From an uncultured Verrucomicrobiota bacterium (lineage in GTDB: Bacteria; Verrucomicrobiota; Kiritimatiellia; Kiritimatiellales; Tichowtungiaceae), in contig CAIKGD010000040.1 of the NCBI GenBank assembly GCA_903826865.1, forward strand, positions 1-64,000: a DNA stretch of 64,000 bases, in the 5' to 3' direction. Both the position numbers and the translations under genes were made by a program. Under the pieces are notes generated by a model that made no database searches, was not told the DNA's origin, and saw nothing but the letters and a program-made list of their open reading frames with translations. Shown in pieces: positions 10,645 to 19,843 of the stretch. The first letter of the stretch is position 1, and the number at the start of each line of letters is the position of its first letter.

Positions 10645-10815
10645 ATGAAATATCTTTTTTTTGCAGCCGTATTGATTTGCTGCGCCGGATGTACAGTGAA
10701 AGCCGTGGGCGATCCCAACCGTCCGATTACGATTAATGCGCACGTTACGATTGATATTAAAGGGTTGGAGAAGACAGCGTCCAGCATCGAAGATTATGTG
10801 AGCAGCGGGAAATAG
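10645..10815 (+). CDS. YnbE-like lipoprotein
   Basis: Lipobox CAGCTV followed by GDPNRPITINAHVTIDI, resembling the YnbE core (PITINMxVxI); RBS-like GGGAGGGG upstream of ATG 10645. Confidence 0.75.
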   Translation: MKYLFFAAVLICCAGCTVKAVGDPNRPITINAHVTIDIKGLEKTASSIEDYVSSGK

Positions 10816-10827
10816 AAAGCGGAGGGT

Positions 10828-11226
10828 ATGATGAAAAAACTATTCATGTCGTGTGTATTGATTTGTGCGGCGGTGACGACGGCTTCTGCTCAAGCGACGT
10901 ATGACATCAAGGAAATGACTCCGGAAGTCAAGTCAGCCCTTGATAGCCGCAAGGCGCGTTTTGCCGAGCTGAAGGCGCTGAAAACGCAAGGCGCTGTCGG
11001 AGAGAACAATCGTGGATATGTCCAGATGCTGGGTGGCGGGAAGCCGGTTGAAGCGCTGGTTGCCGCCGAGAATAAAGACCGCAAGCTGGTATACGAAACG
11101 ATTGTTGTGCAGAACAAACTTGCCCCCGGTGCCTTAGCTACAGTTGAAAGTGTGTTTGGGCGTGTTCAACGCGATAAAGCCGAGTCTGGCGAAAAAGTTC
11201 AGGACGCATCCGGCCGCTGGAATTAA
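10828..11226 (+). CDS. YdbL family (DUF1318) protein
   Basis: Signal peptide, then MTPEVKSALDSRKARFAELKALKTQGAVGENNRGYV typical of YdbL. Confidence 0.82.
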   Translation: MMKKLFMSCVLICAAVTTASAQATYDIKEMTPEVKSALDSRKARFAELKALKTQGAVGENNRGYVQMLGGGKPVEALVAAENKDRKLVYETIVVQNKLAPGALATVESVFGRVQRDKAESGEKVQDASGRWN

Positions 11227-11233
11227 AATATTT

Positions 11234-11707
11234 CTAACCTTTGTCCAGCAGATCAGCGGCAACTTTGATCACAACTTTCTTAACCGGTTGCGAAACGTTT
11301 CCGCTCATCAGGCCGGGCATGTGGGCGTCTTCCGGAAAGAAGACGAGAAATTCGCCGGGGCTCAGCGTGATTCGCACTGGTGCGTCTGCCGGAACCTGAT
11401 AGAACTCGGCATCCTTTTCGGGATTATATGGCTGGCTGACTTTCAGTCCATTTTTCGGGAAAATTTCGAGACATTCGCTGCCGCTCAGCAGCACCTGAAT
11501 ATCCACGTATTTACGGTGCGTTTCCAGTTTGGCGGCATCACGCGCTTTGGTGTTGTAGCAGTCCACACCGGCGTATAGGCGGTCGCCCTGCATGAGCACC
11601 TTTCCGGTTTCGCTTTCCGGTGTGAGCGTTTTCAGAAATTCAAAGGCGGCGTTCCATGCGCTGCCGAACGGGTAGAGGGTATGGTTTTCAAAACGGTCAA
11701 TAATCAT
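11234..11707 (-). CDS. YhcH/YjgK/YiaL family protein
   Basis: LETHRKYVDIQVLLSGSECLEI and PGEFLVFFPEDAHMPGL motifs typical of the family. Confidence 0.9.
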   Translation of the reverse strand: MIIDRFENHTLYPFGSAWNAAFEFLKTLTPESETGKVLMQGDRLYAGVDCYNTKARDAAKLETHRKYVDIQVLLSGSECLEIFPKNGLKVSQPYNPEKDAEFYQVPADAPVRITLSPGEFLVFFPEDAHMPGLMSGNVSQPVKKVVIKVAADLLDKG

Positions 11708-11708
11708 T

Positions 11709-12860
11709 TTATTCGCTTTCTGTTCGTATAATCCGTTGAGGATAAACCGGAGTTACGAAGATGGCTTTGCCGGCGCGGACAGCCGGGCAGTTGTGTTCGC
11801 AGCCTCCGCAACCGCGGCACTTTTCGGCAATGACGACCGGACAGGCGATGTCGCCTTTCATTTCAGTTTCGATCGCCTGATAAGGACAGAACTCATCGCA
11901 AACCAGACAGTATTCATTGTCGGCCCACGCCAGACATTTATCCTTATCAACCTTCGCCGTACCGATCTTGGTGTGCCGTTTTACGTCCTCAGTCAATTTG
12001 CGGATGGCACCGGTCGGACAAACCTCTGTGCAGCGGACGCAGAATTCGTTGCAGATTCCTTTGTCAAAATAAAGTTCGGGTATAAACCGCTCGCCCAGTC
12101 CGCCGTCCGCTTTGACGCGGATGATTTTTGCGGGGCAGGCTTTGATGCAGGCGTAGCAGCGCGTACAGGTTGTGGCGAACTGTTTTGCCGCTCCAGGAGG
12201 CAGAATGGAGGGCTTTGCAGATTGGTTTCCAAGTTTCGGAAGAAGAAGCGCCGCCGGGATACCGATGCCGAGTCCGGCGAGGAACTGCCGCCGGTCGCGG
12301 TTGAGAACTGTTTTATTGCTGCGCAGGCTGGCCAGATCGAAGCAGTAACCGAGCGGGCAGAGGTGTGTGCACCAGACCTGCGGCTGGAAAAAGCTGAGCA
12401 GGAGCATCAGCGGAATCAGCAGACCGGGAATCCATGCTGCGGCTTCGCGCAAGGCTCCTGTGCGGCTGAAGGTGGCGAGCGGGTCAAGGAACAGCAGCGC
12501 AGGCAGTCCGCAAACCGAAGCGGAGACGATAATCCAGAAAACCAGCGCGTTCAGCCGCACAGGCAGGATTTTCTTTTTGAGGCTGACTTTTTGCGGAAGT
12601 GCATACAACGTGCCGAGCGGGCAGAGCCATTGGCAGAAAAAGCGGCCTTTCCAGAGAGCGAGCGCCAGTACGGCCAGCGGAGGAATCGCCCAGAAGAATC
12701 CACTGTACCATGTGCGCTGGGCAATGGATTCGGCAAGGATCGCCAGCGGACTCAGCGCCGGAAGAATGCGTGTTGTCCAGACCGGCAGCGGGCCGCCAAT
12801 GGTAAAAAACAGCGCGGTTGCCAGTATAAGAAGTCGGATGATCCAGCGGGTTGTTTTAAT
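11709..12860 (-). CDS. 4Fe-4S polyferredoxin, NapH/NosR-like membrane protein
   Basis: Two CxxxCPLG motifs (CQWLCPLG, CTHLCPLG) and several CxxCxxxCP clusters. The listed ORF (11709..12608) begins at an internal TTG; homology-like sequence (KTTRWIIRLLILATALFF...CQWLCPLG) continues in frame to about 12860, where an ATT follows an AAGGA sequence. Confidence 0.8.
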   Translation of the reverse strand: MKTTRWIIRLLILATALFFTIGGPLPVWTTRILPALSPLAILAESIAQRTWYSGFFWAIPPLAVLALALWKGRFFCQWLCPLGTLYALPQKVSLKKKILPVRLNALVFWIIVSASVCGLPALLFLDPLATFSRTGALREAAAWIPGLLIPLMLLLSFFQPQVWCTHLCPLGYCFDLASLRSNKTVLNRDRRQFLAGLGIGIPAALLLPKLGNQSAKPSILPPGAAKQFATTCTRCYACIKACPAKIIRVKADGGLGERFIPELYFDKGICNEFCVRCTEVCPTGAIRKLTEDVKRHTKIGTAKVDKDKCLAWADNEYCLVCDEFCPYQAIETEMKGDIACPVVIAEKCRGCGGCEHNCPAVRAGKAIFVTPVYPQRIIRTESE

Positions 12861-12994
12861 AGGGAATCCTTTTTGTCCGGAATTTGGCGTGCAGTGTAGC
12901 GAAGTTTTTCCGGAGGCTGAACAGGAAATAATTTTTCTTTTTCTAAAATAAACGGGTAGGCTTCTGCGTCATTAATCAATTAAGGCGGTTTTTG

Positions 12995-13025
12995 CCTGCG
13001 GGTTTTCCGCAGGTTTGGTTTGTTT
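12995..13025 (+). terminator. Hairpin CCTGCGG-GTTTT-CCGCAGG followed by a T-rich tract, upstream of gspD
   Basis: Perfect 7-bp inverted repeat followed by TTTGGTTTGTTTT; located in the gspD 5' region. Confidence 0.5.
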
Positions 13026-13058
13026 TACGGAAGTCGCTTAAAACAGGTGGGGTGAATT

Positions 13059-15305
13059 ATGCATCGTAGCCGGGTTGTTATTCTGCTGATGAGTCTTTCT
13101 TTCTTCCATTCATTCGCTCAGGAGGAGTCCGGGCGTCCGGCGATGAGTGAAGAGGAGCGTGCGGCGCGGCGGGCACAGTTTATTCAAATGATGCAAAACC
13201 GCGCCGGCAGCGGTAACGGCACCGCCGCGATTGATCAGGCGGTGTCAACTCAGCGTCCGGCGGAGGGCGCTCAGCTGGAAACCACCCGGCCGGCGACCCC
13301 GGCAGGCTCCGAAGTAACGGTGAACTGGGAAAACGTGACCCTGAAGGACTGCATTGAAGTCCTTTGCCGCGACCTCGGAATGGAGTTCGTCATTTCTCCT
13401 TCGGTGAATGTTTCACAGGAAGTCAGTGTGCGGGCCGGTGATGTCACTCGCTGGACGGTACAGGACAAGCAGGAGCTTTTTGACGCGATTCTTGAAACAG
13501 CCGGAGTGCAGCGGGTGCAACGCGGCCGGGTATGGGTCTTTTCACCGTCCGATATCCGTCCGGTGGTTGAGGCGTTTACAGACGGAAAATACGGCGACGG
13601 CAAACCGGTGATCGGCGTAATCAAGCTGAAGAGCATTGATGCATCGCAGGCGGAGCAGTTCCTGAACACGGTCGGCGGCAAGCCGCCGCGTGTTTTTGCG
13701 ATGAAAGGTTCCCGCATGATTCTGGTGCTCGGAACGCAGCAGTTTCTGTCGCAAATGGAAGCGCTGGTTAAACTGATTGATTTTCCGGCGGGCGTTCTGA
13801 AACCCTACACACTCGAAAATGCTTCTTCTGACGATATGGTCAAAGAACTGGCCGCTATTTTTTACGGGCGGAGCGGCGGAGACGGAGAGTCGATCCGTTT
13901 TACTTCAGTGCCCCGCCTGAATGTAATTGTTGCCAATAATGTTCCCGATGGAATGATTGATGAAGTGACGAAATGGGTTCAGATGCTTGACCGGTTTGAC
14001 GATGAGAATGATCGGGCTACCCGTGTTTACCGCCTGCAGGTGATTGAGGCTGACACCATTGCAAAAACGCTCAGTTCTCTGTACTCCACCCTTTACAAGC
14101 AGACGCAGGCTCAGAAGAAACAGTCGACGGCGAGTACGGCGGTTGCGAAAAGGACAGCAGGTTCCGGAGGCGGCAGTGCTGCAAAGCCGGCCGCTGCGGC
14201 CAAGCCAGCCGCTGCGGCCGCTTCGTCGTCAGCGGGCGGAGCTGCGGCTGCACCGGCCAAGGCTTCTGGAACCGGTGGACCGCAATCCTCGCCGGACATG
14301 GAAGAAGAAGCTGTGATTCTCTCCGACAAGGACACCAACACACTGATCATCAATGCGACGCCGGATCAGCACCGGGATATTGAACGAACGATCAAAGAGC
14401 TGGATCGGCCGCGCCGTCAGGTGCTGATCGAAACCGTGCTGGTCGAAGTGACGCTGGATGAAGGCACCGATCTCGGAGTTGAATGGGCGGTTGCCAAGGG
14501 GCTTTCTTCCGCCGGACTTCAATCCGGGCTAAACAACAACTTAGTCGGGTTGCTGAATAATGTGGCTACCAATGCGGTGGACGGATTGTCCTATCTGCTT
14601 AAATCCAGCGACAAGAAATTTGCTTTTATTCAGGCGGCGCAAAACGACAACCGCCTGCAGGTTCTTTCTTCGCCGACCGTACTGACCCGCGACGGAATGG
14701 AAGCAGAAGTCTCCTTTGGGGATGAGGTGCCGATTCAGGAAAAAAGCACGTCTGGGACGACCAGCACCCGGGACAACTATTCGTACAGCTATCACGATGC
14801 GAAAATTACGCTGACGGTTACGCCGGTGATTGACGACAACAAAAAGGTCACGCTGAATCTTGCACAGACCCTGCGGCAGCTGCCCCCGGATTATACGGTA
14901 ACAGTTAATGCCAACGGCGATCTTCCTCCCCCGATTTTCACAACGCGCGAGATTCATTCCAACCTGCAGGTGGAAAACGGGCAGACGCTGGTTCTCGGCG
15001 GTTTGATCCAGCGGAAAGACCAGAAAATAAGAACCGGAATTCCGTTGCTCTGCCGCACTCCGTACATCGGATGGCTTTTCGGCCATACCCAGACCAAAAA
15101 AGTCGGCTCTGAAATTCTGATGATTCTCACACCGTATGTGGTGGATACACGCGATGAAACCGATCTGCTGACTCAGGATTTCCGCTCGAAGATCATCGGG
15201 GCGATGTCAAAGAAAAACATCCGCACCCTCTACAATCTGGAAGAAAAGGGAAAGCCGGCCGAGTCAAAGGTCGATACCATCGTTCCTGAAGCGGAAGGAA
15301 ACTGA
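13059..15305 (+). CDS. gspD: Type II secretion system secretin GspD
   Basis: Signal peptide, N domains, and secretin domain (VPIQEKSTSGTT...LVLGGLIQRKDQKIRTGIPLLCRTPYIGWLFG); Ala/Pro/Lys-rich linker. Confidence 0.95.
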   Translation: MHRSRVVILLMSLSFFHSFAQEESGRPAMSEEERAARRAQFIQMMQNRAGSGNGTAAIDQAVSTQRPAEGAQLETTRPATPAGSEVTVNWENVTLKDCIEVLCRDLGMEFVISPSVNVSQEVSVRAGDVTRWTVQDKQELFDAILETAGVQRVQRGRVWVFSPSDIRPVVEAFTDGKYGDGKPVIGVIKLKSIDASQAEQFLNTVGGKPPRVFAMKGSRMILVLGTQQFLSQMEALVKLIDFPAGVLKPYTLENASSDDMVKELAAIFYGRSGGDGESIRFTSVPRLNVIVANNVPDGMIDEVTKWVQMLDRFDDENDRATRVYRLQVIEADTIAKTLSSLYSTLYKQTQAQKKQSTASTAVAKRTAGSGGGSAAKPAAAAKPAAAAASSSAGGAAAAPAKASGTGGPQSSPDMEEEAVILSDKDTNTLIINATPDQHRDIERTIKELDRPRRQVLIETVLVEVTLDEGTDLGVEWAVAKGLSSAGLQSGLNNNLVGLLNNVATNAVDGLSYLLKSSDKKFAFIQAAQNDNRLQVLSSPTVLTRDGMEAEVSFGDEVPIQEKSTSGTTSTRDNYSYSYHDAKITLTVTPVIDDNKKVTLNLAQTLRQLPPDYTVTVNANGDLPPPIFTTREIHSNLQVENGQTLVLGGLIQRKDQKIRTGIPLLCRTPYIGWLFGHTQTKKVGSEILMILTPYVVDTRDETDLLTQDFRSKIIGAMSKKNIRTLYNLEEKGKPAESKVDTIVPEAEGN

Positions 15306-15306
15306 T

Positions 15307-16995
15307 ATGGCATACCGGCAGCTGGGCGATATTCTGGTGGCGCAGGGAGCCGTCGGACGCGACGATATTCAGGCGGCTTTGCGCGCACAGCATGAGGACG
15401 GCGGAAAAACCCGGCTTGGCGGGCTGTTGATCGAGGCGGGAAAGATCACTCCGGCGGCGCTGGCCGCAGCGCTGGCCGCCCAGTTTGATCTGCCGCTTTG
15501 TTCCTGCGGAAAACCGGCCGAACATTTAATGATCGACGAAAATCTCCCTTTTGCCTTTCTGATGGAACACCGGATTCTGCTGCTGACCGGCGAAAACGGG
15601 CAGGCCGGTTCTGCCATCACCGACGACCCATCTGACTGGTCTGCCGTTGAAGCAATCAGGTTGCAGTTCGGAAAAGAACTGCCGTTGCAAGTGGTTTCGG
15701 CGGAGCAGATGAATGAAGCGCTCGATAAAGTGAGGGGTTTTGCCGACAACAACCTCAACACCCTGATGAAAGATGCCGAGATTGTTGAGGCCGGCGACTG
15801 GAGCGATGAGGAAGAACATTTACGTGATCTGGCGCTGGAGGTGCCGATTGTCCGCATGGTGAATCTGATCATCGCGCAGGCGGTGGAACGGCGCGCTTCC
15901 GATATTCACGTCGAAATCGGCGACTACCGCCTGCGCATCCGCTACCGCGTGGACGGCGTTCTGTACGAAGCAGAGCAGATTGATAAAAAACATCACGCCG
16001 CCGTCGTCTCACGGTTGAAGCTGCTGGCCCGGCTGGATATCGCAGAGCACCGTGTTCCGCAGGACGGACGTATTAAAATGGTGATTCAAGGGCATGATCT
16101 CGATATGCGCGTCGCCACCACGCCGACAATTTACGGCGAGAACGTTGTTATCCGTCTGCTGAACCAGCAACAGGTCGAACTTTCGTTCAACAGTCTGGGA
16201 ATGCCGCTTCGTGAGCAGCAGGGCTTTAAGCAGATGATCGAAAATCCGCAGGGCTTCATCCTCGTTACCGGTCCGACCGGCAGCGGGAAAACCACCACGC
16301 TGCATACCGCTTTGACTCATTTGAACAGCGAGAAAGTCAAAATCATCACGATTGAAGATCCGGTTGAAATCCGTCTGCCGTCCATTAACCAGATTCAGAT
16401 GAATTCGAAGATCGGCATGACCTTTGCCAACGGCTTGCGCTCGATTGTCCGTCAAGACCCCGACATTGTCATGGTCGGGGAAATCCGGGACAGCGAAACC
16501 GCCGATGTGGCCATTCAGGCTTCGCTGACCGGACATATGGTTTTGAGCACACTGCACACCAATGATGCGGCGGGCAGCGTTGCACGACTGTCGGAAATGG
16601 GGGTCGAAAATTATCTGATCTCTTCTGCGCTGAGCGGCGTGCTGGCCCAGCGCCTCTGTCGCCGGATCTGTACGCACTGTTCGGAGCCGTACACCGTATC
16701 GGGCACACATCTCGTTGATTTCCCTGAAGTGACGGAAGCGGAATACACGCTTCATCGCGGGAAGGGCTGTGAGCATTGTGACGGCACCGGCTTCTACGGA
16801 CGCATGGGCCTTTATGAACTGCTGGTTGTGGACGACGAAATGCGTTCGCTCATCCAGCGCACCGCCGAGGCCGGACCGATCCGCGAGCTGGCCCGCTCCA
16901 AAGGCATGCGGCTCCTGCGCGAGTCCGGCTGGGATGCAGTGATGTCCGGTGCCAGCACAGTTGAAGAGGTGCGGCGCGTAACCCGTTGGGGTTGA
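15307..16995 (+). CDS. gspE: Type II secretion ATPase GspE
   Basis: Walker A GPTGSGKTTTLH, VGEIRDSETADVAIQASLTGHMVLSTLHTNDA, CxxC motif. Confidence 0.96.
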   Translation: MAYRQLGDILVAQGAVGRDDIQAALRAQHEDGGKTRLGGLLIEAGKITPAALAAALAAQFDLPLCSCGKPAEHLMIDENLPFAFLMEHRILLLTGENGQAGSAITDDPSDWSAVEAIRLQFGKELPLQVVSAEQMNEALDKVRGFADNNLNTLMKDAEIVEAGDWSDEEEHLRDLALEVPIVRMVNLIIAQAVERRASDIHVEIGDYRLRIRYRVDGVLYEAEQIDKKHHAAVVSRLKLLARLDIAEHRVPQDGRIKMVIQGHDLDMRVATTPTIYGENVVIRLLNQQQVELSFNSLGMPLREQQGFKQMIENPQGFILVTGPTGSGKTTTLHTALTHLNSEKVKIITIEDPVEIRLPSINQIQMNSKIGMTFANGLRSIVRQDPDIVMVGEIRDSETADVAIQASLTGHMVLSTLHTNDAAGSVARLSEMGVENYLISSALSGVLAQRLCRRICTHCSEPYTVSGTHLVDFPEVTEAEYTLHRGKGCEHCDGTGFYGRMGLYELLVVDDEMRSLIQRTAEAGPIRELARSKGMRLLRESGWDAVMSGASTVEEVRRVTRWG

Positions 16996-16999
16996 ACAG

Positions 17000-17034
17000 A
17001 ATTATGAATTGTGAAAGCTGAACTATGAAATTGG
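17000..17034. repeat. Degenerate heptanucleotide array (site A1): AATTATG AATTGTG AAAGCTG AACTATG AAATTGG
   Basis: Five consecutive units in 7-nt phase, in the gspE-gspF intergenic region. Confidence 0.65.
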
Positions 17035-17062
17035 TGTTTATAAACTTGGTTAAAATATCCAT

Positions 17063-17097
17063 TTTCATCTTTTATCCCGCATCTTTCATCTTTCTGC
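17063..17097. repeat. Degenerate heptanucleotide array (site A2): TTTCATC TTTTATC CCGCATC TTTCATC TTTCTGC
   Basis: Five consecutive units in 7-nt phase, directly upstream of gspF. Confidence 0.65.
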
Positions 17098-17113
17098 CGA
17101 CGGAGTTGGCAAA

Positions 17114-18328
17114 ATGATCCGTTTTACCTACAGAGCGGTCACGGCTGACGGAACTCCGCACAACGGTTCGCTGGAGGCTTCCGGTAAAACGCAGGCGGTG
17201 CAGTCGCTCCAGAAAAACGGACTGGTGATTTTGAGTTTATCTGCCGCCGGTGAACAAAATGCTTCCGGTGCGGCTTCCCGCTCACTGACCGGCCGCATCA
17301 GCGCGCCGCAACTGGTGGACTTCGCTATCGAAACTTCTGCACTGCTCGACGCCAAAGTTCCGCTGGAACAGGTGCTTAAAACGCAGGCCGATCTCTGTAC
17401 GCACAAACGGTTCAAAGAAATTCTCACCTCGGTCTGGCAGGATGTGAACGGCGGAGCCTCGTTTGCGGATGCGCTGGCGCGGCACCCGAAAATTTTTGAA
17501 CGGTTTTTTGTCAACATGGTGCGCGGCGGCGAGGCTTCCGGTGCGCTGGAGCTGATTATGCGCCGCGTTGCATCACTGCTGGAACGTCGTATGCAACTGC
17601 GCAGTAAAGTGACCGGCGCGCTGATCTATCCGTCACTGCTCGTCATCATGGGCGTTATTGTTGTCAGCGTGATGATGATTTTCGTAGTTCCTAAAATGAC
17701 TTCACTGTTCGGCGATACCGGACGGCTTTTGCCCGCTTCCACGCGGGCCGTAATTGCAATGAGCAATTTCACCCGTTCCAGCTGGTGGTTTTTTCCGCTG
17801 GCGTGTGCCGGTCTGTTTGCCGTTTATAAAATGAAGACCCGCACTGAAAAGGGACAGGCGGCGTTCGGCCGTGCCATTCTGAAAATTCCATTACTGGGAA
17901 ATCTGATTGCGCAGGCTGAGACCAGCCGCTTCTGCCGTATGATGAGTTCTCTGCTCGACGGACAGGTTCCGATTCTTTCCGCACTTTCCATCACCGGCGG
18001 CACGCTTGGTAACGCGGCACTGCGCCAGCTGATGAAAGAAGTCTATTCCCGTGTGCAGGGCGGCCAGCCGATGGGGCCGCTTCTGAAGGAGAGCCCGGAG
18101 TTTCCGGAACTGGCTTCGCGCATGATTACTATGGGCGAAGAGTCCGGTGAGCTGCAAACCATGCTCAACAAAGTGGCGGACCGCTACGAAGAAAAAGTGG
18201 CTTCCACCACCGAGCGGCTGGTCGGCGTGATTGAGCCGGTTTTTATTATTCTAATGGGGATCGTAGTCGGGTTCATTGTGGTCAGCATGATGCAAGGCAT
18301 CATGGCCATGAGCACGTCGGCCGGATAA
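17114..18328 (+). CDS. gspF: Type II secretion inner membrane protein GspF
   Basis: Two repeated T2SF domains (MVRGGEASGALE..., MITMGEESGELQ...). Confidence 0.95.
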   Translation: MIRFTYRAVTADGTPHNGSLEASGKTQAVQSLQKNGLVILSLSAAGEQNASGAASRSLTGRISAPQLVDFAIETSALLDAKVPLEQVLKTQADLCTHKRFKEILTSVWQDVNGGASFADALARHPKIFERFFVNMVRGGEASGALELIMRRVASLLERRMQLRSKVTGALIYPSLLVIMGVIVVSVMMIFVVPKMTSLFGDTGRLLPASTRAVIAMSNFTRSSWWFFPLACAGLFAVYKMKTRTEKGQAAFGRAILKIPLLGNLIAQAETSRFCRMMSSLLDGQVPILSALSITGGTLGNAALRQLMKEVYSRVQGGQPMGPLLKESPEFPELASRMITMGEESGELQTMLNKVADRYEEKVASTTERLVGVIEPVFIILMGIVVGFIVVSMMQGIMAMSTSAG

Positions 18329-18349
18329 AACAAGCAGGAGGATAAGGCG

Positions 18350-18784
18350 ATGGAAAAAAGAAAACAGGCCAAGGCCGGGTTTACACTGGTGGAACTGCTG
18401 GTGGTATTAGTGATCTTGATGGTGATCGGAACGATTGCCGTACAGAACTTCAGCGGGGAAGAGGATAAGGCCAAAGTCAAAGCGACCAAAGCGTCCTTTA
18501 CTTCGCTCGAAAACGCGCTGGAACGCTTCAAACTGGATATCGGCCGTTATCCGACCGCAGAAGAAGGTCTGGCGGCGCTCTACGAAGCCCCTGACGGACT
18601 TGAAGACTGGGCCGGAAAATATCTGACCAAGCGCCGGTCTCTGAAGGATGCGTGGGACAACGATTATGTCTATGTGATTCCCGGTTCTAACAACGAACCT
18701 TATGAGATTATTTCGCTGGGTGCGGACAAGGCGGAAGGCGGCGAAAAATACAACGCCGATCTCTCCAGCCTCGATGAAAAATAA
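18350..18784 (+). CDS. gspG: Major pseudopilin GspG
   Basis: Prepilin motif AGFTLVELLVVLVIL and RYPTAEEGLAALYEAP. Confidence 0.95.
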   Translation: MEKRKQAKAGFTLVELLVVLVILMVIGTIAVQNFSGEEDKAKVKATKASFTSLENALERFKLDIGRYPTAEEGLAALYEAPDGLEDWAGKYLTKRRSLKDAWDNDYVYVIPGSNNEPYEIISLGADKAEGGEKYNADLSSLDEK

Positions 18785-18800
18785 CGAGAGCGGAGAAGTG

Positions 18801-19427
18801 ATGTGCCGGAACCGGAACAGAGGCTTTACGATGATCGAATTGCTGGTGGTGCTGGCCATCATTCTGATCATGACAGGCGTGGCCGTAACCACGCTTTCTG
18901 GAGCCGGTACCCCGAAACAGCAGTTGCGCCGTGAGGCCCGCGACCTGACTGGACTTTTTAAAGAAGCTCGACTCGCCGCCATGGAACGCAAACTGAAAGT
19001 GGATGTCTATGTTGAGCCGTCCGCCCGTGCGGTCTGCGCAGTGGAAACTGATTATGCCCGCAAGCTGCTGACGGACAATCCGGGTTTTTTTTCGGATGGA
19101 ACCAGCCTGAAAGATATGGTGCCGGAGACCAACCGCTTTTTCCGCGTAACAGCATTTCCGGAAGAAATCGCTGTGGAGGCGTTTGCTTTGACGGATATTG
19201 AGCCGGAGAAAACCGGAGAGGAACCTCTGTTTGAAGCGGTACCCAAGGGCATGCCTGCGACCGGGATCGAAACCGCTGAAGTCAGCCATCCAGTTTTCAG
19301 CTTTACTCATCTGGGCGGCGCTTCAGGCGGCGGGGTCAGCGTGGTACGCAACGGTTTGAGAATTGATATCGCCTGCGATCTGCTGACCGGACGACCGGAA
19401 ATTGTCCGGCGGAGGGCGGAGCAGTGA
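18801..19427 (+). CDS. gspH: Pseudopilin GspH-like
   Basis: MCRNRNRGFTMIELLVVLAIILIMTG prepilin N-terminus, between gspG and gspI. Confidence 0.8.
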   Translation: MCRNRNRGFTMIELLVVLAIILIMTGVAVTTLSGAGTPKQQLRREARDLTGLFKEARLAAMERKLKVDVYVEPSARAVCAVETDYARKLLTDNPGFFSDGTSLKDMVPETNRFFRVTAFPEEIAVEAFALTDIEPEKTGEEPLFEAVPKGMPATGIETAEVSHPVFSFTHLGGASGGGVSVVRNGLRIDIACDLLTGRPEIVRRRAEQ

Positions 19428-19843
19428 AAAAAAAACAGACATTGGGAACCGGCCGCACCGGGTTTTCTCTGCTGGAGGTGCTGGTGGCGCTGGCTATTTT
19501 CGGCATTGCCGCCGGCGGGGTACTGGTGGCGCTGGGGCATCATTTGAAAAATGTGTCGTTCCTGCAGAATCATTCGCAGGCCGTGCGCATTGCTTCACGC
19601 GAGATGAATGTGCTGAGGCGGATGACCGCTTTTGAGGAAAGTGAAATGCAAGGTTCCGAGGGCCGCTTTGTCTGGACGACGAAAGTGACCACTGAAGGAC
19701 TTGGTGAATGGCCGGGCCTGGAAGAGGCGGCCGGCACCCCGGCGCTTCTTTTGGTAACAGTGCAGTGGAGCGACAGCGAGGGCGGACCGGCGGTCGGCAA
19801 GGTGCACTTAGACGGATTTGAAGTGTGCGGAGCGGAGGAATAA
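19424..19843 (+). CDS. gspI: Pseudopilin GspI-like
   Basis: TGFSLLEVLVALAIFGIAAGGVL prepilin N-terminus; position. Confidence 0.8.
   Translation: MKKKQTLGTGRTGFSLLEVLVALAIFGIAAGGVLVALGHHLKNVSFLQNHSQAVRIASREMNVLRRMTAFEESEMQGSEGRFVWTTKVTTEGLGEWPGLEEAAGTPALLLVTVQWSDSEGGPAVGKVHLDGFEVCGAEE

Noticed and set aside
11736-12899. Plus-strand 387-aa ORF opposite the polyferredoxin
   Set aside because: Antisense shadow ORF; the minus strand has clear Fe-S motifs and the plus-strand product is low-complexity with no recognisable domain.
14044-14353. Overlapping ORFs rich in Arg/Pro/Ala over the gspD linker
   Set aside because: Alternative-frame translations of the Ala/Pro/Lys-rich linker of GspD.
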